This document shows, in pieces, positions 21,724-30,186 of a DNA stretch of 37,185 nt. Source of the DNA: a virus; IMG/VR virus record IMGVR_UViG_3300029267_001888, positions 1 to 37,185 of that record; one strand, 5' to 3'. The notes beneath the pieces are model-generated. The model worked only from the letters and a program-made list of their open reading frames with translations. It did not search any database and was not told the DNA's origin. How positions within the stretch are numbered: the stretch's first letter is position 1; each line of letters begins with the position of its first letter. The position numbers and the translations under genes are program-made.

Positions 21724-23883
21724 ATGGCAAATTCGATGCTAATCACACCCTTTAAAACTGGATTGGATACAGACCAGGAGCCATGGATAGCACCGGTTGA
21801 CTCTTTTAGTACACTTGATAATATCCATATTAAACACGGTTATTTACAAAAAAGAGAAGGCTATACCAAGTTTGCCGATCTACAACCGATGGGTGCTACG
21901 GTTGTTATATCAGATGTGACACAGGCGAATCCCGGCGTTGTAACCACAGGGGCCCATGGATACGCTACAGGAGATAAAGTTTATATAGCTTCTGTAGGCG
22001 GAATGACTGAAATTAACAATAAAATATTTACTATCACTGTTTTATCTCCAACAACATTTTCAATAGGAATAGACACTAGTGGCCTAAGCGCTTATACAGC
22101 TGGTGGAACATCGGCAAAAACGGATGTTACTACAGATAGAGTAATGGGAATTACAAGATACATTGACGGCAGCGGAGCTAAAGTAACATTAGCATTCAAT
22201 GCTAATAGAGCATATAGATACAGTACGGTTACAAATACTTTTAGCCAGTTAGATGTAGCAAATATATTCAGCTCAGGTATTAATGATTTTGTATGGTCTG
22301 CTAATTGGCAATCAGACGGGAATGATAATAGATTATATTTTACTAACGGAAAGGCTGGTACTCCATCTGGAGCAGCTACAGTAGATGGAATTAGATATTT
22401 TGATGACGTCACTCCTACTGTTACTAATGCATTTAATCCTGTTTTAAGTCCGCCTGCGCCTACAGTTCAACGGATATTAGATGGTGCTAAATTAATTTTC
22501 TCACTTGGTCAGCGATTAGTAGTTCTATATACCTATGAGTATGATGCTGCCACTGCTTCAACTACTGCATATCCTCAGCGAGCACGATGGTGCGCTAAAC
22601 AGAATCCAGGCAACTGGAATGATGTAACTGCAGGTGGAGGAGGATATACAGATGCGGCGACAGGTGATCATATCATATCAGCCCAAGCTATCCAAAATCA
22701 AATCATAGTATTCTTTACTAGCTCTGTCTGGTCTCTAATACCAACAGCTGATCCTAATAGAGCATTCAAATGGCAAAAAATTAATAGTTTTAGAGCTTGC
22801 GAAGGCAAGATGGCTACAGTTGGTTATGATAGGTATGCAACAGCATTAGGAGTCAGAGGAATAACAGCGACAGATGGTGTTGAAACTAGGAGAGTAGACG
22901 AGCGTATAAGTGATTTCACTACAGATGTAATCAATGTAAATCAATTTAAGAAAGTTTTTTGCGAAAGAAGTTATAACGAGAAGAGATGGTGGACGCTATT
23001 TAACAAAAAAGAAAGCGCTACTGATGAAAACGAGGCAGCCCTGATTTATGATGACGATTCTGGAGCCTATTCTACTTATACAATCGATATGAATTGCCTA
23101 GGATATGGTAATTTATCAAGAGATTACGGTCTCGATGATTTTACTATAGCAAATAATTTAAATGAGTCTTTAGATGAATATAGCGATGAAACACTTCTTT
23201 CTTACTTTTTCTTAGATAACCAAGAGGTATTTTTAGGAGGAAATATATATGGATCGATATATGAATTGGAGCGTGGTACGGATGATGATGGATCTTCTAT
23301 TGAATCTACTCTGCTGACAGCCGCCTGGAATCCATACAAAGATCAAAATAAAGAAGCTAGATTCCTGTACGTAGATATCTATTTAGATACTGATGTTAAG
23401 ACGAAGGGAATTATGGAGTTTTATAAAGACACAGAGGTTTCTCCTTATAAAACCCAAGAGATGGACTTTCTTCCTAATTTGAAGTTCATTACAGGTATTA
23501 ACGATGCTAGTCAAACTAATCCCGTAAATGTAGAAGCTCCAAATCACGGCCTAGTTACCGGAAATGAAATATATATCTATGGCGTCGAAGGAATGGAGAA
23601 CATAAATAGTGGGGAAGCAGCAGTAGCTTATATAGCGACTGTAGTTGATTCAAATAACTTTACTTTGGATGGTATAGATGGAACCGGGTTTAATTCTTTC
23701 ACTACTGGTGGCGGAGTGTATAAGAAACTGTTTTATAAGACCAAGACCTGGAAAAGATTTTTTTCTGGGGCGATAGGCTTCCAACATAGAATTAAGTTTA
23801 TATCTAGTGGAACTAAGGCGCCATTTAGAATCCATGGATTACGACCCTCTTTCAAACCTATTGGAAAAAGAGAGGTTAACTGA
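21724..23883 (+). CDS. Packaged-DNA stabilisation/tail hub protein (P22 gp10-like)
   Basis: 719 residues. Opening MLITPFKTGLDTDQEPWIAPVDSFSTLDNIHIKHGYLQKREGYTKF is the typical start of beta-propeller-like tail hub proteins that plug the portal-adaptor tube and hold DNA in. Two FCCH-type inserts are visible: about residues 58-118 (ISDVTQANPGVVTTGAHGYATGDKVYI...YTAGGT) and 580-660 (GINDASQTNPVNVEAPNHGLVTGNEIYI...FTTGGG). Order after the adaptor matches podoviral tail modules. The exact P22 gp10 relation is inferred. Confidence 0.65.
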   Translation: MANSMLITPFKTGLDTDQEPWIAPVDSFSTLDNIHIKHGYLQKREGYTKFADLQPMGATVVISDVTQANPGVVTTGAHGYATGDKVYIASVGGMTEINNKIFTITVLSPTTFSIGIDTSGLSAYTAGGTSAKTDVTTDRVMGITRYIDGSGAKVTLAFNANRAYRYSTVTNTFSQLDVANIFSSGINDFVWSANWQSDGNDNRLYFTNGKAGTPSGAATVDGIRYFDDVTPTVTNAFNPVLSPPAPTVQRILDGAKLIFSLGQRLVVLYTYEYDAATASTTAYPQRARWCAKQNPGNWNDVTAGGGGYTDAATGDHIISAQAIQNQIIVFFTSSVWSLIPTADPNRAFKWQKINSFRACEGKMATVGYDRYATALGVRGITATDGVETRRVDERISDFTTDVINVNQFKKVFCERSYNEKRWWTLFNKKESATDENEAALIYDDDSGAYSTYTIDMNCLGYGNLSRDYGLDDFTIANNLNESLDEYSDETLLSYFFLDNQEVFLGGNIYGSIYELERGTDDDGSSIESTLLTAAWNPYKDQNKEARFLYVDIYLDTDVKTKGIMEFYKDTEVSPYKTQEMDFLPNLKFITGINDASQTNPVNVEAPNHGLVTGNEIYIYGVEGMENINSGEAAVAYIATVVDSNNFTLDGIDGTGFNSFTTGGGVYKKLFYKTKTWKRFFSGAIGFQHRIKFISSGTKAPFRIHGLRPSFKPIGKREVN

Positions 23884-24431
23884 TGAGCTTGCCTACAACA
23901 ATAATACTTCCTTTAAGAGCTGATTATGGAAATGATGAAGATATAGATAGATATCTAAGAGATCTAGTATTTGAATTGCAATCAATGTATGAGAACATGA
24001 CTGATAATATAAATGGATTTATCAGAAACAATGCTGATGTAGACCAATCACAGTGGCAACCAACGCTCAATGGAACAGTACCTGGAACATTTACATATCT
24101 TCTACAAGTAGGGTGGTCAATAAGACAAGGAATATATACTCATGTTTTTTTTGATATTATTTGGAGTGGATCAACAGCGGGCGGTAATCTATATTTAGAA
24201 CTACCATACAAAGTTACTTTTAGTAATGGCCGACCATTTGTCGGTGTTGTTCAACCTTCTGCTATTAGCTTTGGTGCAGGTAATACAAATTTAGTAATAA
24301 ATGCAATACCGAATACATACCGAGGAGAAATATGGACTGTTGGCTCTGGTGCGGCATCAGCTAATTTAGCTGTCCCAGCAGGTGGGCAAATCTCAGGACA
24401 CCTCATGTATATTGGTATCGATGGAGAGTAA
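23883..24431 (+). CDS. Tail protein, C-terminal beta-rich domain
   Basis: 182 residues, start overlapping the hub gene stop (TGATG). N-terminal helix region (DIDRYLRDLVFELQSMYENMTDNINGFI) with a short linker, followed by a beta-sandwich-like domain (SIRQGIYTHVFFDIIWSGSTAGGNLYLELPYKV). This plan, helical anchor plus beta tip, fits tail needle or short fibre proteins. Not matched to a named family. Confidence 0.6.
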   Translation: MSLPTTIILPLRADYGNDEDIDRYLRDLVFELQSMYENMTDNINGFIRNNADVDQSQWQPTLNGTVPGTFTYLLQVGWSIRQGIYTHVFFDIIWSGSTAGGNLYLELPYKVTFSNGRPFVGVVQPSAISFGAGNTNLVINAIPNTYRGEIWTVGSGAASANLAVPAGGQISGHLMYIGIDGE

Positions 24432-24433
24432 AA

Positions 24434-25057
24434 ATGAAAAAAATAGATGAATTGAGATTTGTGCGGGTTTTCACGCCTGACCACCTTCCTCATTATCTTA
24501 TCGAACAAGTTAGAGACAGAGATTATTCTGTAGAAGAGTTTTTCAAGTATCAACAATTAAATTGCATGATTCAAGGAGAAAACGGAATTACATTAAATCC
24601 ATTTAATCATTTGTATGTTTTAGCAGATAAAGAAAATCAAGTAAAAGGAGTTTTATGGTTCGGTGTAGATCCTTTATCTAAAGATATTTTAATTCAAACA
24701 TTTAGCATGGATAAGGAATATTGGGGAAAGGGAGAAGCTGTTAAAAAGCTAGCTGATCACATAAAACAAATTAGAATCAAAGGAAAACTTAACAAAATTT
24801 ACTGGATAACAAACTATCCAAAACACAGCATGAGACATGGATTTAAACCATCAAAGAGTGTTCTGATGGAGTATGATCCAAACAAGGAGGTAAAAAGTGG
24901 GAAAAACAGCAATGATGGGGGGATATCAGCAAGGACCAAGCATGCTGACTCCAGAACAACAAAGTTATCTGAGCAGTGCTATGGGAGGACTGGGACAGAT
25001 GGGACAAGCGATGGATCCGGCTCAGTTCCAGCAGATGTTTCAGAAGTCGTTTGTTGA
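24434..25057 (+). CDS. GNAT-like acetyltransferase within the virion gene cluster
   Basis: 207 residues in the ORF. Residues 1-152 have the layout of small phage GNAT-like proteins: a beta strand HLYVLADKENQVKGVLWFGV, IQTFSMDKEYWGKGEAVKKLADHI in the acetyl-CoA-binding region, and a final KSVLMEYDP. The last 50 or so residues overlap the next gene out of frame, look like read-through, and the natural protein may have ended near residue 152. Such proteins occur beside ejection genes of other podoviruses; the substrate is unknown. Confidence 0.6.
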   Translation: MKKIDELRFVRVFTPDHLPHYLIEQVRDRDYSVEEFFKYQQLNCMIQGENGITLNPFNHLYVLADKENQVKGVLWFGVDPLSKDILIQTFSMDKEYWGKGEAVKKLADHIKQIRIKGKLNKIYWITNYPKHSMRHGFKPSKSVLMEYDPNKEVKSGKNSNDGGISARTKHADSRTTKLSEQCYGRTGTDGTSDGSGSVPADVSEVVC

Positions 25058-25412
25058 TCCAGCTCAGCAAATGATGCAAAGACAGATCATACCTGGTATA
25101 AAAGAATCGTTTGGCGGTGAAGAAATGGGTTCTTCTGCGTTAAATCAAGCATTAGCCCAAAGTGCTACAGATTTAAGTACAGCATTAGGATCTCAATTAA
25201 TGGGTCAGTACGGTAGTCAACAAGAAAGACAAATGAGAGCTCTAGGTGGCTTAGGCTCATTAGCGGGGCAGCAGACTTTTCCATTTCAGCAACAACAAGG
25301 GTTATTAGGTCCTCTGATTGGTCTTGGCGGGACATTAGGTGGAGGAGCCTTAGCTGGTCCTTTAGGGTCCGCATTAGCCGGCGGAATGGGCAATTTATTT
25401 AGGAGAGGATAA
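24897..25412 (+). CDS. Gly/Gln-rich ejection-type virion protein
   Basis: 171 residues from GTG 24897, strongly supported by AAGGAGG 6 bases upstream. Gln-rich helical core (FQQMFQKSFVDPAQQMMQRQIIPGIKESF) and a C-terminal glycine-rich, hydrophobic glycine-zipper segment (LLGPLIGLGGTLGGGALAGPLGSALAGGMG). This composition is typical of P22 gp7-like injection proteins that enter the host membrane. First of three probable ejection proteins. The start overlaps the GNAT ORF by 161 bases. Confidence 0.65.
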   Translation: MGKTAMMGGYQQGPSMLTPEQQSYLSSAMGGLGQMGQAMDPAQFQQMFQKSFVDPAQQMMQRQIIPGIKESFGGEEMGSSALNQALAQSATDLSTALGSQLMGQYGSQQERQMRALGGLGSLAGQQTFPFQQQQGLLGPLIGLGGTLGGGALAGPLGSALAGGMGNLFRRG

Positions 25413-25413
25413 A

Positions 25414-26541
25414 ATGACAATATTACCAGATCCAAGTGGGATAGCTCAAGGCATACAACAGGCAGGAGGTGCTTTGGGAGAAGCTCTTCAGAGTATTAGT
25501 AAGAGACAAAGACTCCAAGAAATACTACAACCTTATCAAACGATGCCTCAACAAGATATAGCCACACAAGCGGCTGTTCAGCCTGGGACTACTTTGGGTG
25601 GTGTATTAGAAGGAACCGAGCAGAATGTTATACCTGTAGCTGACGAATTATTTAATAGAAGGAATGCAGAAATACAGTATAAAAAAAGACAAGCTGCTGC
25701 TTTAGAAGGAGAGGGATATCACCCACAAGCTCAAATGATGATGCAAGAAGCTCATCAGCAAGAATCTCTTTTACAACAAGAGCGTTTGCAAAGTCAAAAA
25801 TTAGGTGAAAAGGTAACAGCTGAAAAAGAGAAGAGAGCTTTTGAAGAAAATAAGCCATATTATGAGAATTTAAGTAAGAAAAGACAGGAATTGCCGACAC
25901 AGCAGGCAACTTTATTAAGTATAAGAGATAACTTAATAGCTTCTGGTGGCAAAATTGATAAAATTCGTAATTTTTTAGCGACATTTGCTCCAGCAGATGC
26001 CCAAGATTTTATAAAAACAGCTTCTGCACAACAATTAGGCAGTTTTGTAAAGGATTTCTTCGTTGCAGATCTGAAAGGAATGCCAGGAGGATCTAGACTT
26101 AATCAATTGATCGAAAAAAACTTACTTTCAGCGCTCCAGTCTCCTGGCAAAACAGAGGAATCTAATCAGAAAATTACTGAATTTCAACAATATAAGCAAG
26201 ATGTAATTGAAAAAGAGTTAGAAATATATGATAAAATGAGGGGTCAATATTTAAAAGCAGGAAAAGAACCTCCTCGTGGCTTACAAGAAATGGTTCACAA
26301 TCAATTAAAGCCCTATGTTATGGATAAACAAAAAGATTTAATCCAAACATATAAAGATATTGATGATGGTAAGTTTAAGTCCGCACAAATGCTCAACATG
26401 CCGTTTGCTAAAGCAGAGATTAGAGAGACTCCTCCAAGACCCGGATTTACTTGGATTATGTCCCCTCAAGGAAAACCTGTACAAGCTCCAAATAACGAAT
26501 TAGATAAATGGTTAAATGCTGGGGGATTATTAATAAAATGA
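25414..26541 (+). CDS. Helical ejection/internal virion protein
   Basis: 375 residues, N-terminal Gln/Gly-rich (GIAQGIQQAGGALGEALQSISKRQRLQEIL), long helical and coiled-coil centre, conserved-looking ending TWIMSPQGKPVQAPNNELDKWL. Overlaps the next start by ATGA. Composition and position suggest an internal head protein injected with the DNA. No enzymatic motif is seen. Confidence 0.6.
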   Translation: MTILPDPSGIAQGIQQAGGALGEALQSISKRQRLQEILQPYQTMPQQDIATQAAVQPGTTLGGVLEGTEQNVIPVADELFNRRNAEIQYKKRQAAALEGEGYHPQAQMMMQEAHQQESLLQQERLQSQKLGEKVTAEKEKRAFEENKPYYENLSKKRQELPTQQATLLSIRDNLIASGGKIDKIRNFLATFAPADAQDFIKTASAQQLGSFVKDFFVADLKGMPGGSRLNQLIEKNLLSALQSPGKTEESNQKITEFQQYKQDVIEKELEIYDKMRGQYLKAGKEPPRGLQEMVHNQLKPYVMDKQKDLIQTYKDIDDGKFKSAQMLNMPFAKAEIRETPPRPGFTWIMSPQGKPVQAPNNELDKWLNAGGLLIK

Positions 26542-28247
26542 GTGCAAATTTAGATTGGTCTTCACTAGAAGGGTTAGAGCCTCGTAAGCCTATAGCCCAA
26601 CCTCAATTACAAAACCAGCAAGCAGATTGGTCCTCTTTAGAGGGGTTGCCAGGATATGAAGCAAGAGCAATTCCTCGGGAGGAAGATGCTCTAAAATCAA
26701 CGGCAAGAGCAGTGGTGCAACCTATAATAGGGGCAGCTGAATTTACTACTCCAGGAATGTTGGCGGGTGCTTGGCAGCTCCTAGGAACTGGAGAAGCTTT
26801 ATCAGAAATGCAAGATTGGGAATATGGCGATAGGGAAGAGGAGTTACGCAAAAAGTTTCCTGCCGCTCCTTGGCCAGAAAAGAAGGTTTTTAATAAGGAG
26901 AAATATTTACAAGCATTATCTGCGGCATCTAAAACAGTGCCTACAGTTTCTAATATAGCGTCTTTTTTAGAAGAGCAAACTAGTTTACCTCTAGAGGCGC
27001 GTACTAAACTACAGAAAAAATTAAGGCTTGCTGGCAGCGCCGTTAAACTAAGACCTGGAGGCTTGGCTGAAAAAGTTGCAGCGGGAACAGCAGCAGCGGG
27101 TATGTCTGAAGGATTACAGGCATTAGGAGTTCCTGAATCAATAGCCGATATAGCTGGATTAGGTGTTTCAACAGGAGTACCTTTGCCTAAAGCAGAAAAA
27201 GTTATAAAACCTTCAGGAATGCCAACTAGATGGTATGAAAGTATTAAAAAGGAAACAAAACTTACTGCTGGGCAATATTCAAAAGTTAAGGAAGCGATAG
27301 AAAGTGATGTAAAAGGATTAACAGATAGTTTGATTAAAACAGAAAGCAAAACAGCCAGGGCAATAGAAGAATTCCCTGATTTTAATGAAAAACTGAATAA
27401 TGCTTTTGACAGGGTCTCTGAATTAGCAGAGGGCATAGAAGAAACTGTTCCTAATATCAAAATTAAAGGTTCATATAGAAGAAAAATAAATTCAAGAGAA
27501 ACTAAAGGTATTTCTCCTGATGAATTTGAACGAATTTATTTAAAAGAGTCAAGAAAGTTGTATAAAACAATACCTGATTATAAAGATGCGTCTGTGAAAG
27601 AATTGGTAGATCAATATAGAAAAAATAATAAAAGTTTTGGAGAATTATATGAACCAGGAAAGTCTAGTGCAGCTAATAGATCAAAAAGAGAGGCTTTATT
27701 AGACTATAATAGAGCAATTGAGGATGTTTTTAATTCAAAATATCCTGATTCTGAATTTAACAAATTATTTAAGTTCACAAATAAAAGATACATGGAAAGA
27801 ATGGATTTAGAATCTATAGATGGCTTTTTTAATAAAGTATTTGCAGATAAAGTTAACTACAAACAAGCGCGTAAGTTTTTTGACAATCCTAGAGTTAAGA
27901 ATTCATTCAAAAGAACTCTTGGAGAAGAAGGATATAAAGATATGGAAAGCATTATGAAAGATTTCATGTCTACAGAGCAATCGATGAAGTTAATTAAGCA
28001 AGCGGATGCCGCTGGGTTTGGTAATATCGTTAAATATGCAAAGAAATGGGCGTTAAGTCCCTTGTGGGCAAAAGGTGCAGCAATAAAAGATTTAGCTGTA
28101 TCAGCTAGAAATGAGTTACTAAGCAAACCAAAATTTAGAATAACATGGAAAAGTGCATTAAATGACTTTAAAGCAGGTAACTTCGCAAAAGCAGAAACAA
28201 AGTTTAAGCAATTAGATGCTATGGAAAGTGCTGTTAAAAATCAGTAA
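26538..28247 (+). CDS. Large ejection-type virion protein
   Basis: 569 residues from ATG 26538, which overlaps the previous TGA; an in-frame ATG at 26508 would extend into the upstream gene. The N-terminus contains two copies of DWSSLEGL (near residues 5 and 32), a short-motif layout found in large phage internal proteins. The hydrophobic/Ala-Gly-rich region at about 55-90 and 180-225 and the long charged helical C-terminal half suit a protein that crosses the envelope during infection. No lysozyme or transglycosylase motif is recognisable. Last gene of the long late operon. Confidence 0.6.
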   Translation: MSANLDWSSLEGLEPRKPIAQPQLQNQQADWSSLEGLPGYEARAIPREEDALKSTARAVVQPIIGAAEFTTPGMLAGAWQLLGTGEALSEMQDWEYGDREEELRKKFPAAPWPEKKVFNKEKYLQALSAASKTVPTVSNIASFLEEQTSLPLEARTKLQKKLRLAGSAVKLRPGGLAEKVAAGTAAAGMSEGLQALGVPESIADIAGLGVSTGVPLPKAEKVIKPSGMPTRWYESIKKETKLTAGQYSKVKEAIESDVKGLTDSLIKTESKTARAIEEFPDFNEKLNNAFDRVSELAEGIEETVPNIKIKGSYRRKINSRETKGISPDEFERIYLKESRKLYKTIPDYKDASVKELVDQYRKNNKSFGELYEPGKSSAANRSKREALLDYNRAIEDVFNSKYPDSEFNKLFKFTNKRYMERMDLESIDGFFNKVFADKVNYKQARKFFDNPRVKNSFKRTLGEEGYKDMESIMKDFMSTEQSMKLIKQADAAGFGNIVKYAKKWALSPLWAKGAAIKDLAVSARNELLSKPKFRITWKSALNDFKAGNFAKAETKFKQLDAMESAVKNQ

Positions 28248-28293
28248 ATATTTTATCGAAAAAGTAATCGAATATTGCTAATAGTATTATCAT
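28234..28293 (-). CDS. Tiny 19-residue ORF at the end of the leftward accessory operon
   Basis: MIILLAIFDYFFDKIFTDF, hydrophobic, with AAGGAGG placed well before its ATG at 28293. It overlaps the 3' end of the convergent late operon. The ribosome site could instead be fortuitous, and the length is very small, so support is weak. Confidence 0.25.
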   Translation of the reverse strand: MIILLAIFDYFFDKIFTDF

Positions 28294-28294
28294 T

Positions 28295-28687
28295 TTAATC
28301 CTCCTTTAAGTGATAGCCATAAGCGACTAGTTTATCTTCTATTTCTTCGATAGACCTTTTCCCCATGTGAGGAATAGCACTTAGTTCATATTTCGAGGTT
28401 TCCAAGAGTTTATTAAGAGAAGTAATATTTGCTACTTTAAATCCATTTATAACTCTAATGGAGAATTCTAAATCTTCTAGTTTAATATTATCATTTATGG
28501 TTTCAAAATGTGAATCAACCCATTGATCGAATAAGTCTTCTCGTATATAGATCCTCCTACCAATCTTTCGAATACTGGTAGCAAGTCCATTTTTATGCCT
28601 ATTAGTAACAAAGGCTCTTAATTGCCCCATGCTAAAGGGATATTTTTCATCATTAACAATATCTTTTATTGATACATATTTTTTCAT
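28295..28687 (-). CDS. HTH DNA-binding protein fused to an RNA polymerase alpha-CTD-like domain
   Basis: 130 residues. Residues 1-60 are a small winged HTH (SIKDIVNDEKYPFSMGQLRAF, RKIGRRIYIREDLFDQWVD), like the protein at 5476. Residues 68-128 match the C-terminal domain of the bacterial RNA polymerase alpha subunit: LEDLEFSIRVINGFK aligns with LDDLELTVRSANCLK, and HMGKRSIEEIEDKL with NLGKKSLTEIKDVL. The E. coli DNA-contact residues R265, N268, G296, S299 and E302 correspond to R78, N81, G109, S112 and E115; K298 is R111. The dimerisation alpha-NTD is absent. The fusion could place an alpha-CTD at chosen promoters to recruit or divert host polymerase. Preceded by AAAGG. Domain match strong by eye, role inferred. 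Confidence 0.8.
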   Translation of the reverse strand: MKKYVSIKDIVNDEKYPFSMGQLRAFVTNRHKNGLATSIRKIGRRIYIREDLFDQWVDSHFETINDNIKLEDLEFSIRVINGFKVANITSLNKLLETSKYELSAIPHMGKRSIEEIEDKLVAYGYHLKED

Positions 28688-28696
28688 ATTTAACCT

Positions 28697-29218
28697 TTAA
28701 AAATAAGTTCCAAAATTAACTGAAAAGGAATGGCTTTTCAAAGCCTCTTTTCTTATCTTTCGTGGATAATCAACTTTATTATTATCACACATTAACTTAA
28801 TAAATCTTAAAAAATTACTCTTTAATTCTACAAAACAATCCCTATTACCAACTTTACATAAAACACCTAATGTCAGACAGGGATTAATTTGAATAGGAGA
28901 AAAATAGTTATTAGAAATGTCTATTCTATATCTTATTCCTGCACCTAGATAAGTATTATTGTTCTTAGGAAAATAAAGATAATTTAATGCAAATGAAACC
29001 GGATAAAATCTATGCAATTCTAAATGTTTATAAGGTGTTTTAAATAATAAACTACAATCAAAACAGTTTTTATTTGAGATTTTTCTATGTCCAAATCCTA
29101 TAGCTGATAATTTACTGTTTAATATTTCAATATTAATATATGAAAGATCTTTTAGGGATTCTGCTTTTAAAATACATGTAGTCGATAAGATCAATATTAA
29201 ACAATATTTAAAATTCAT
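28697..29218 (-). CDS. Secreted beta-rich protein, outer-membrane-like
   Basis: 173 residues. Signal peptide MNFKYCLILILSTTCILKAES with probable cleavage after KAES or nearby. The mature part alternates aromatic/beta strands (AIGFGHRK, FDCSLLFKTP, NNTYLGAGIRYRIDI, SFSVNFGTYF) and ends in an aromatic residue, as outer-membrane barrel proteins do. Cysteines pair loosely (NCFDC). The pattern reminds me of short secreted proteins of environmental Chlamydiota, not verified. Start overlaps the HNH stop (ATGA). Envelope-altering moron is the likely class. Confidence 0.6.
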   Translation of the reverse strand: MNFKYCLILILSTTCILKAESLKDLSYINIEILNSKLSAIGFGHRKISNKNCFDCSLLFKTPYKHLELHRFYPVSFALNYLYFPKNNNTYLGAGIRYRIDISNNYFSPIQINPCLTLGVLCKVGNRDCFVELKSNFLRFIKLMCDNNKVDYPRKIRKEALKSHSFSVNFGTYF

Positions 29219-29463
29219 GTAGCCTCTATTCCAAAGTTAAATGTTAATTGATATGGGCTTGTTTCATAAAGATATTGCATTTTATATATATTGCAAATTC
29301 TTTTATGGGTCATAGCATGACATGAAGAACAAAGAACTTTAAAATTAGAAAGCTCATTGTTATCTCTATTGTGATCGATATGATGAACTAGCAAATCGTG
29401 ATTTTGACCGCATTCTTCACATTTATTATGACATTGTCTATATATTTTAAGGTTTTTATGCAT
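29215..29463 (-). CDS. HNH endonuclease
   Basis: 82 residues. Two zinc-binding Cys pairs (CEEC, CSSC) frame the HNH core LLVHHIDHNRDNNELSNFKVLCSSCHAMTH: the VHHIDHNR segment, then N, then H. This is the small stand-alone HNH type found in phages, acting as a homing or packaging nicking enzyme. It overlaps the recombinase stop by eight bases, so the two are coupled. Confidence 0.85.
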   Translation of the reverse strand: MHKNLKIYRQCHNKCEECGQNHDLLVHHIDHNRDNNELSNFKVLCSSCHAMTHKRICNIYKMQYLYETSPYQLTFNFGIEAT

Positions 29464-30037
29464 TCTTCTTACCTTTTAAGTAATTATATATCGGAGTAGT
29501 CGATTTTACGTTTATAAGGCGTGATATAGCTAATATCGGCATACCCTCTACCATATACCTGTCTATAGCCTCTTTTTGCTCAGGATTCAAGATAAGCGGC
29601 CTTCCTAGCGATCCCCCTCTTTTCTTTATGGCTGCTAGAGCTTCTTTTGTTCTTTCTGATATAATATTACGTTCAAATTCTGCAAAAGACGCTATTATTT
29701 GAAATTGCATTTTTCCAACTGCTGTAGATGTATCTATTTTTTCAGTTAAAGAAACAAAGTTTATTTCATTGTTGATAAAATAATCCATCATTCTTATTAA
29801 ATATTCTAATGATCTTCCGAATCTATCTAATTTGCAAACCACAAAAGTATCTCCTTTTTTTAGATAATTCAATGCTTTGTCTAATTCTGGTCGTGTCTTT
29901 ATTCTAGTTGAAATTTGTTCGGCATAGATATTACGTTCGTCAATTCCATATTTTATAAGAGAGTCAATTTGTTGATCCAAAACTTGAGTATCTGTTGAAA
30001 TCCTAGCATATCCTATTATCATTGATTTTAAACCCAT
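29456..30037 (-). CDS. Small serine recombinase (resolvase/invertase)
   Basis: 193 residues by the longest start; the usual family start MIIGYARIST would begin at 30022. Catalytic Ser in YARISTDTQ, then LKKGDTFVVCKLDRFGRS (the R-x-x-R-x-x-R area), VGKMQFQIIASFAEFERNIISERTKEALA and the C-terminal HTH (AISRLINVKSTTPIYNYL). This is the Tn3 resolvase/DNA invertase size, without the long domain of phage integrases. It could flip or resolve phage DNA; target sites are unknown, with an inverted repeat at its own promoter as a candidate. Confidence 0.88.
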   Translation of the reverse strand: MGLKSMIIGYARISTDTQVLDQQIDSLIKYGIDERNIYAEQISTRIKTRPELDKALNYLKKGDTFVVCKLDRFGRSLEYLIRMMDYFINNEINFVSLTEKIDTSTAVGKMQFQIIASFAEFERNIISERTKEALAAIKKRGGSLGRPLILNPEQKEAIDRYMVEGMPILAISRLINVKSTTPIYNYLKGKKNA

Positions 30038-30053
30038 AAAATTTTAAAGATCG

Positions 30054-30083
30054 ATTATAAAGAAAATCGAGGTTTAAAATCAA
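30054..30083 (-). promoter_or_regulatory. Candidate promoter of the serine recombinase gene
   Basis: On the minus strand TTGATT (30083-30078), 18-base spacer and TATAAT (30059-30054), ahead of the recombinase start. The -35 box lies inside one arm of the inverted repeat at 30078-30106, suggesting autoregulation. Confidence 0.5.
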
Positions 30084-30106
30084 TTTTAAACATCAAAAAA
30101 TTGATT
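30078..30106. repeat. 10-bp inverted repeat at the recombinase promoter
   Basis: AATCAATTTT (30078-30087) and AAAATTGATT (30097-30106) around a 9-base spacer; the total, 29 bases, is close to the size of a serine-recombinase crossover site. It could be an operator or a recombination site. AT-richness lowers confidence. The rest of 30038-30186 shows nothing else obvious. Confidence 0.45.
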
Positions 30107-30186
30107 AAAATTAGTTTTATTTTTTTACCTTCTATGGCCGTTTAAAAGCAAATTTAGCTAAGCCTCTCTTTTTATTAATATATTCA

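Noticed and set aside
26603-27460. 285-residue minus-strand ORF
   Set aside because: Antisense shadow of the large ejection protein, no ribosome site, Ser/Leu/Ala composition typical of reversed coding sequence.
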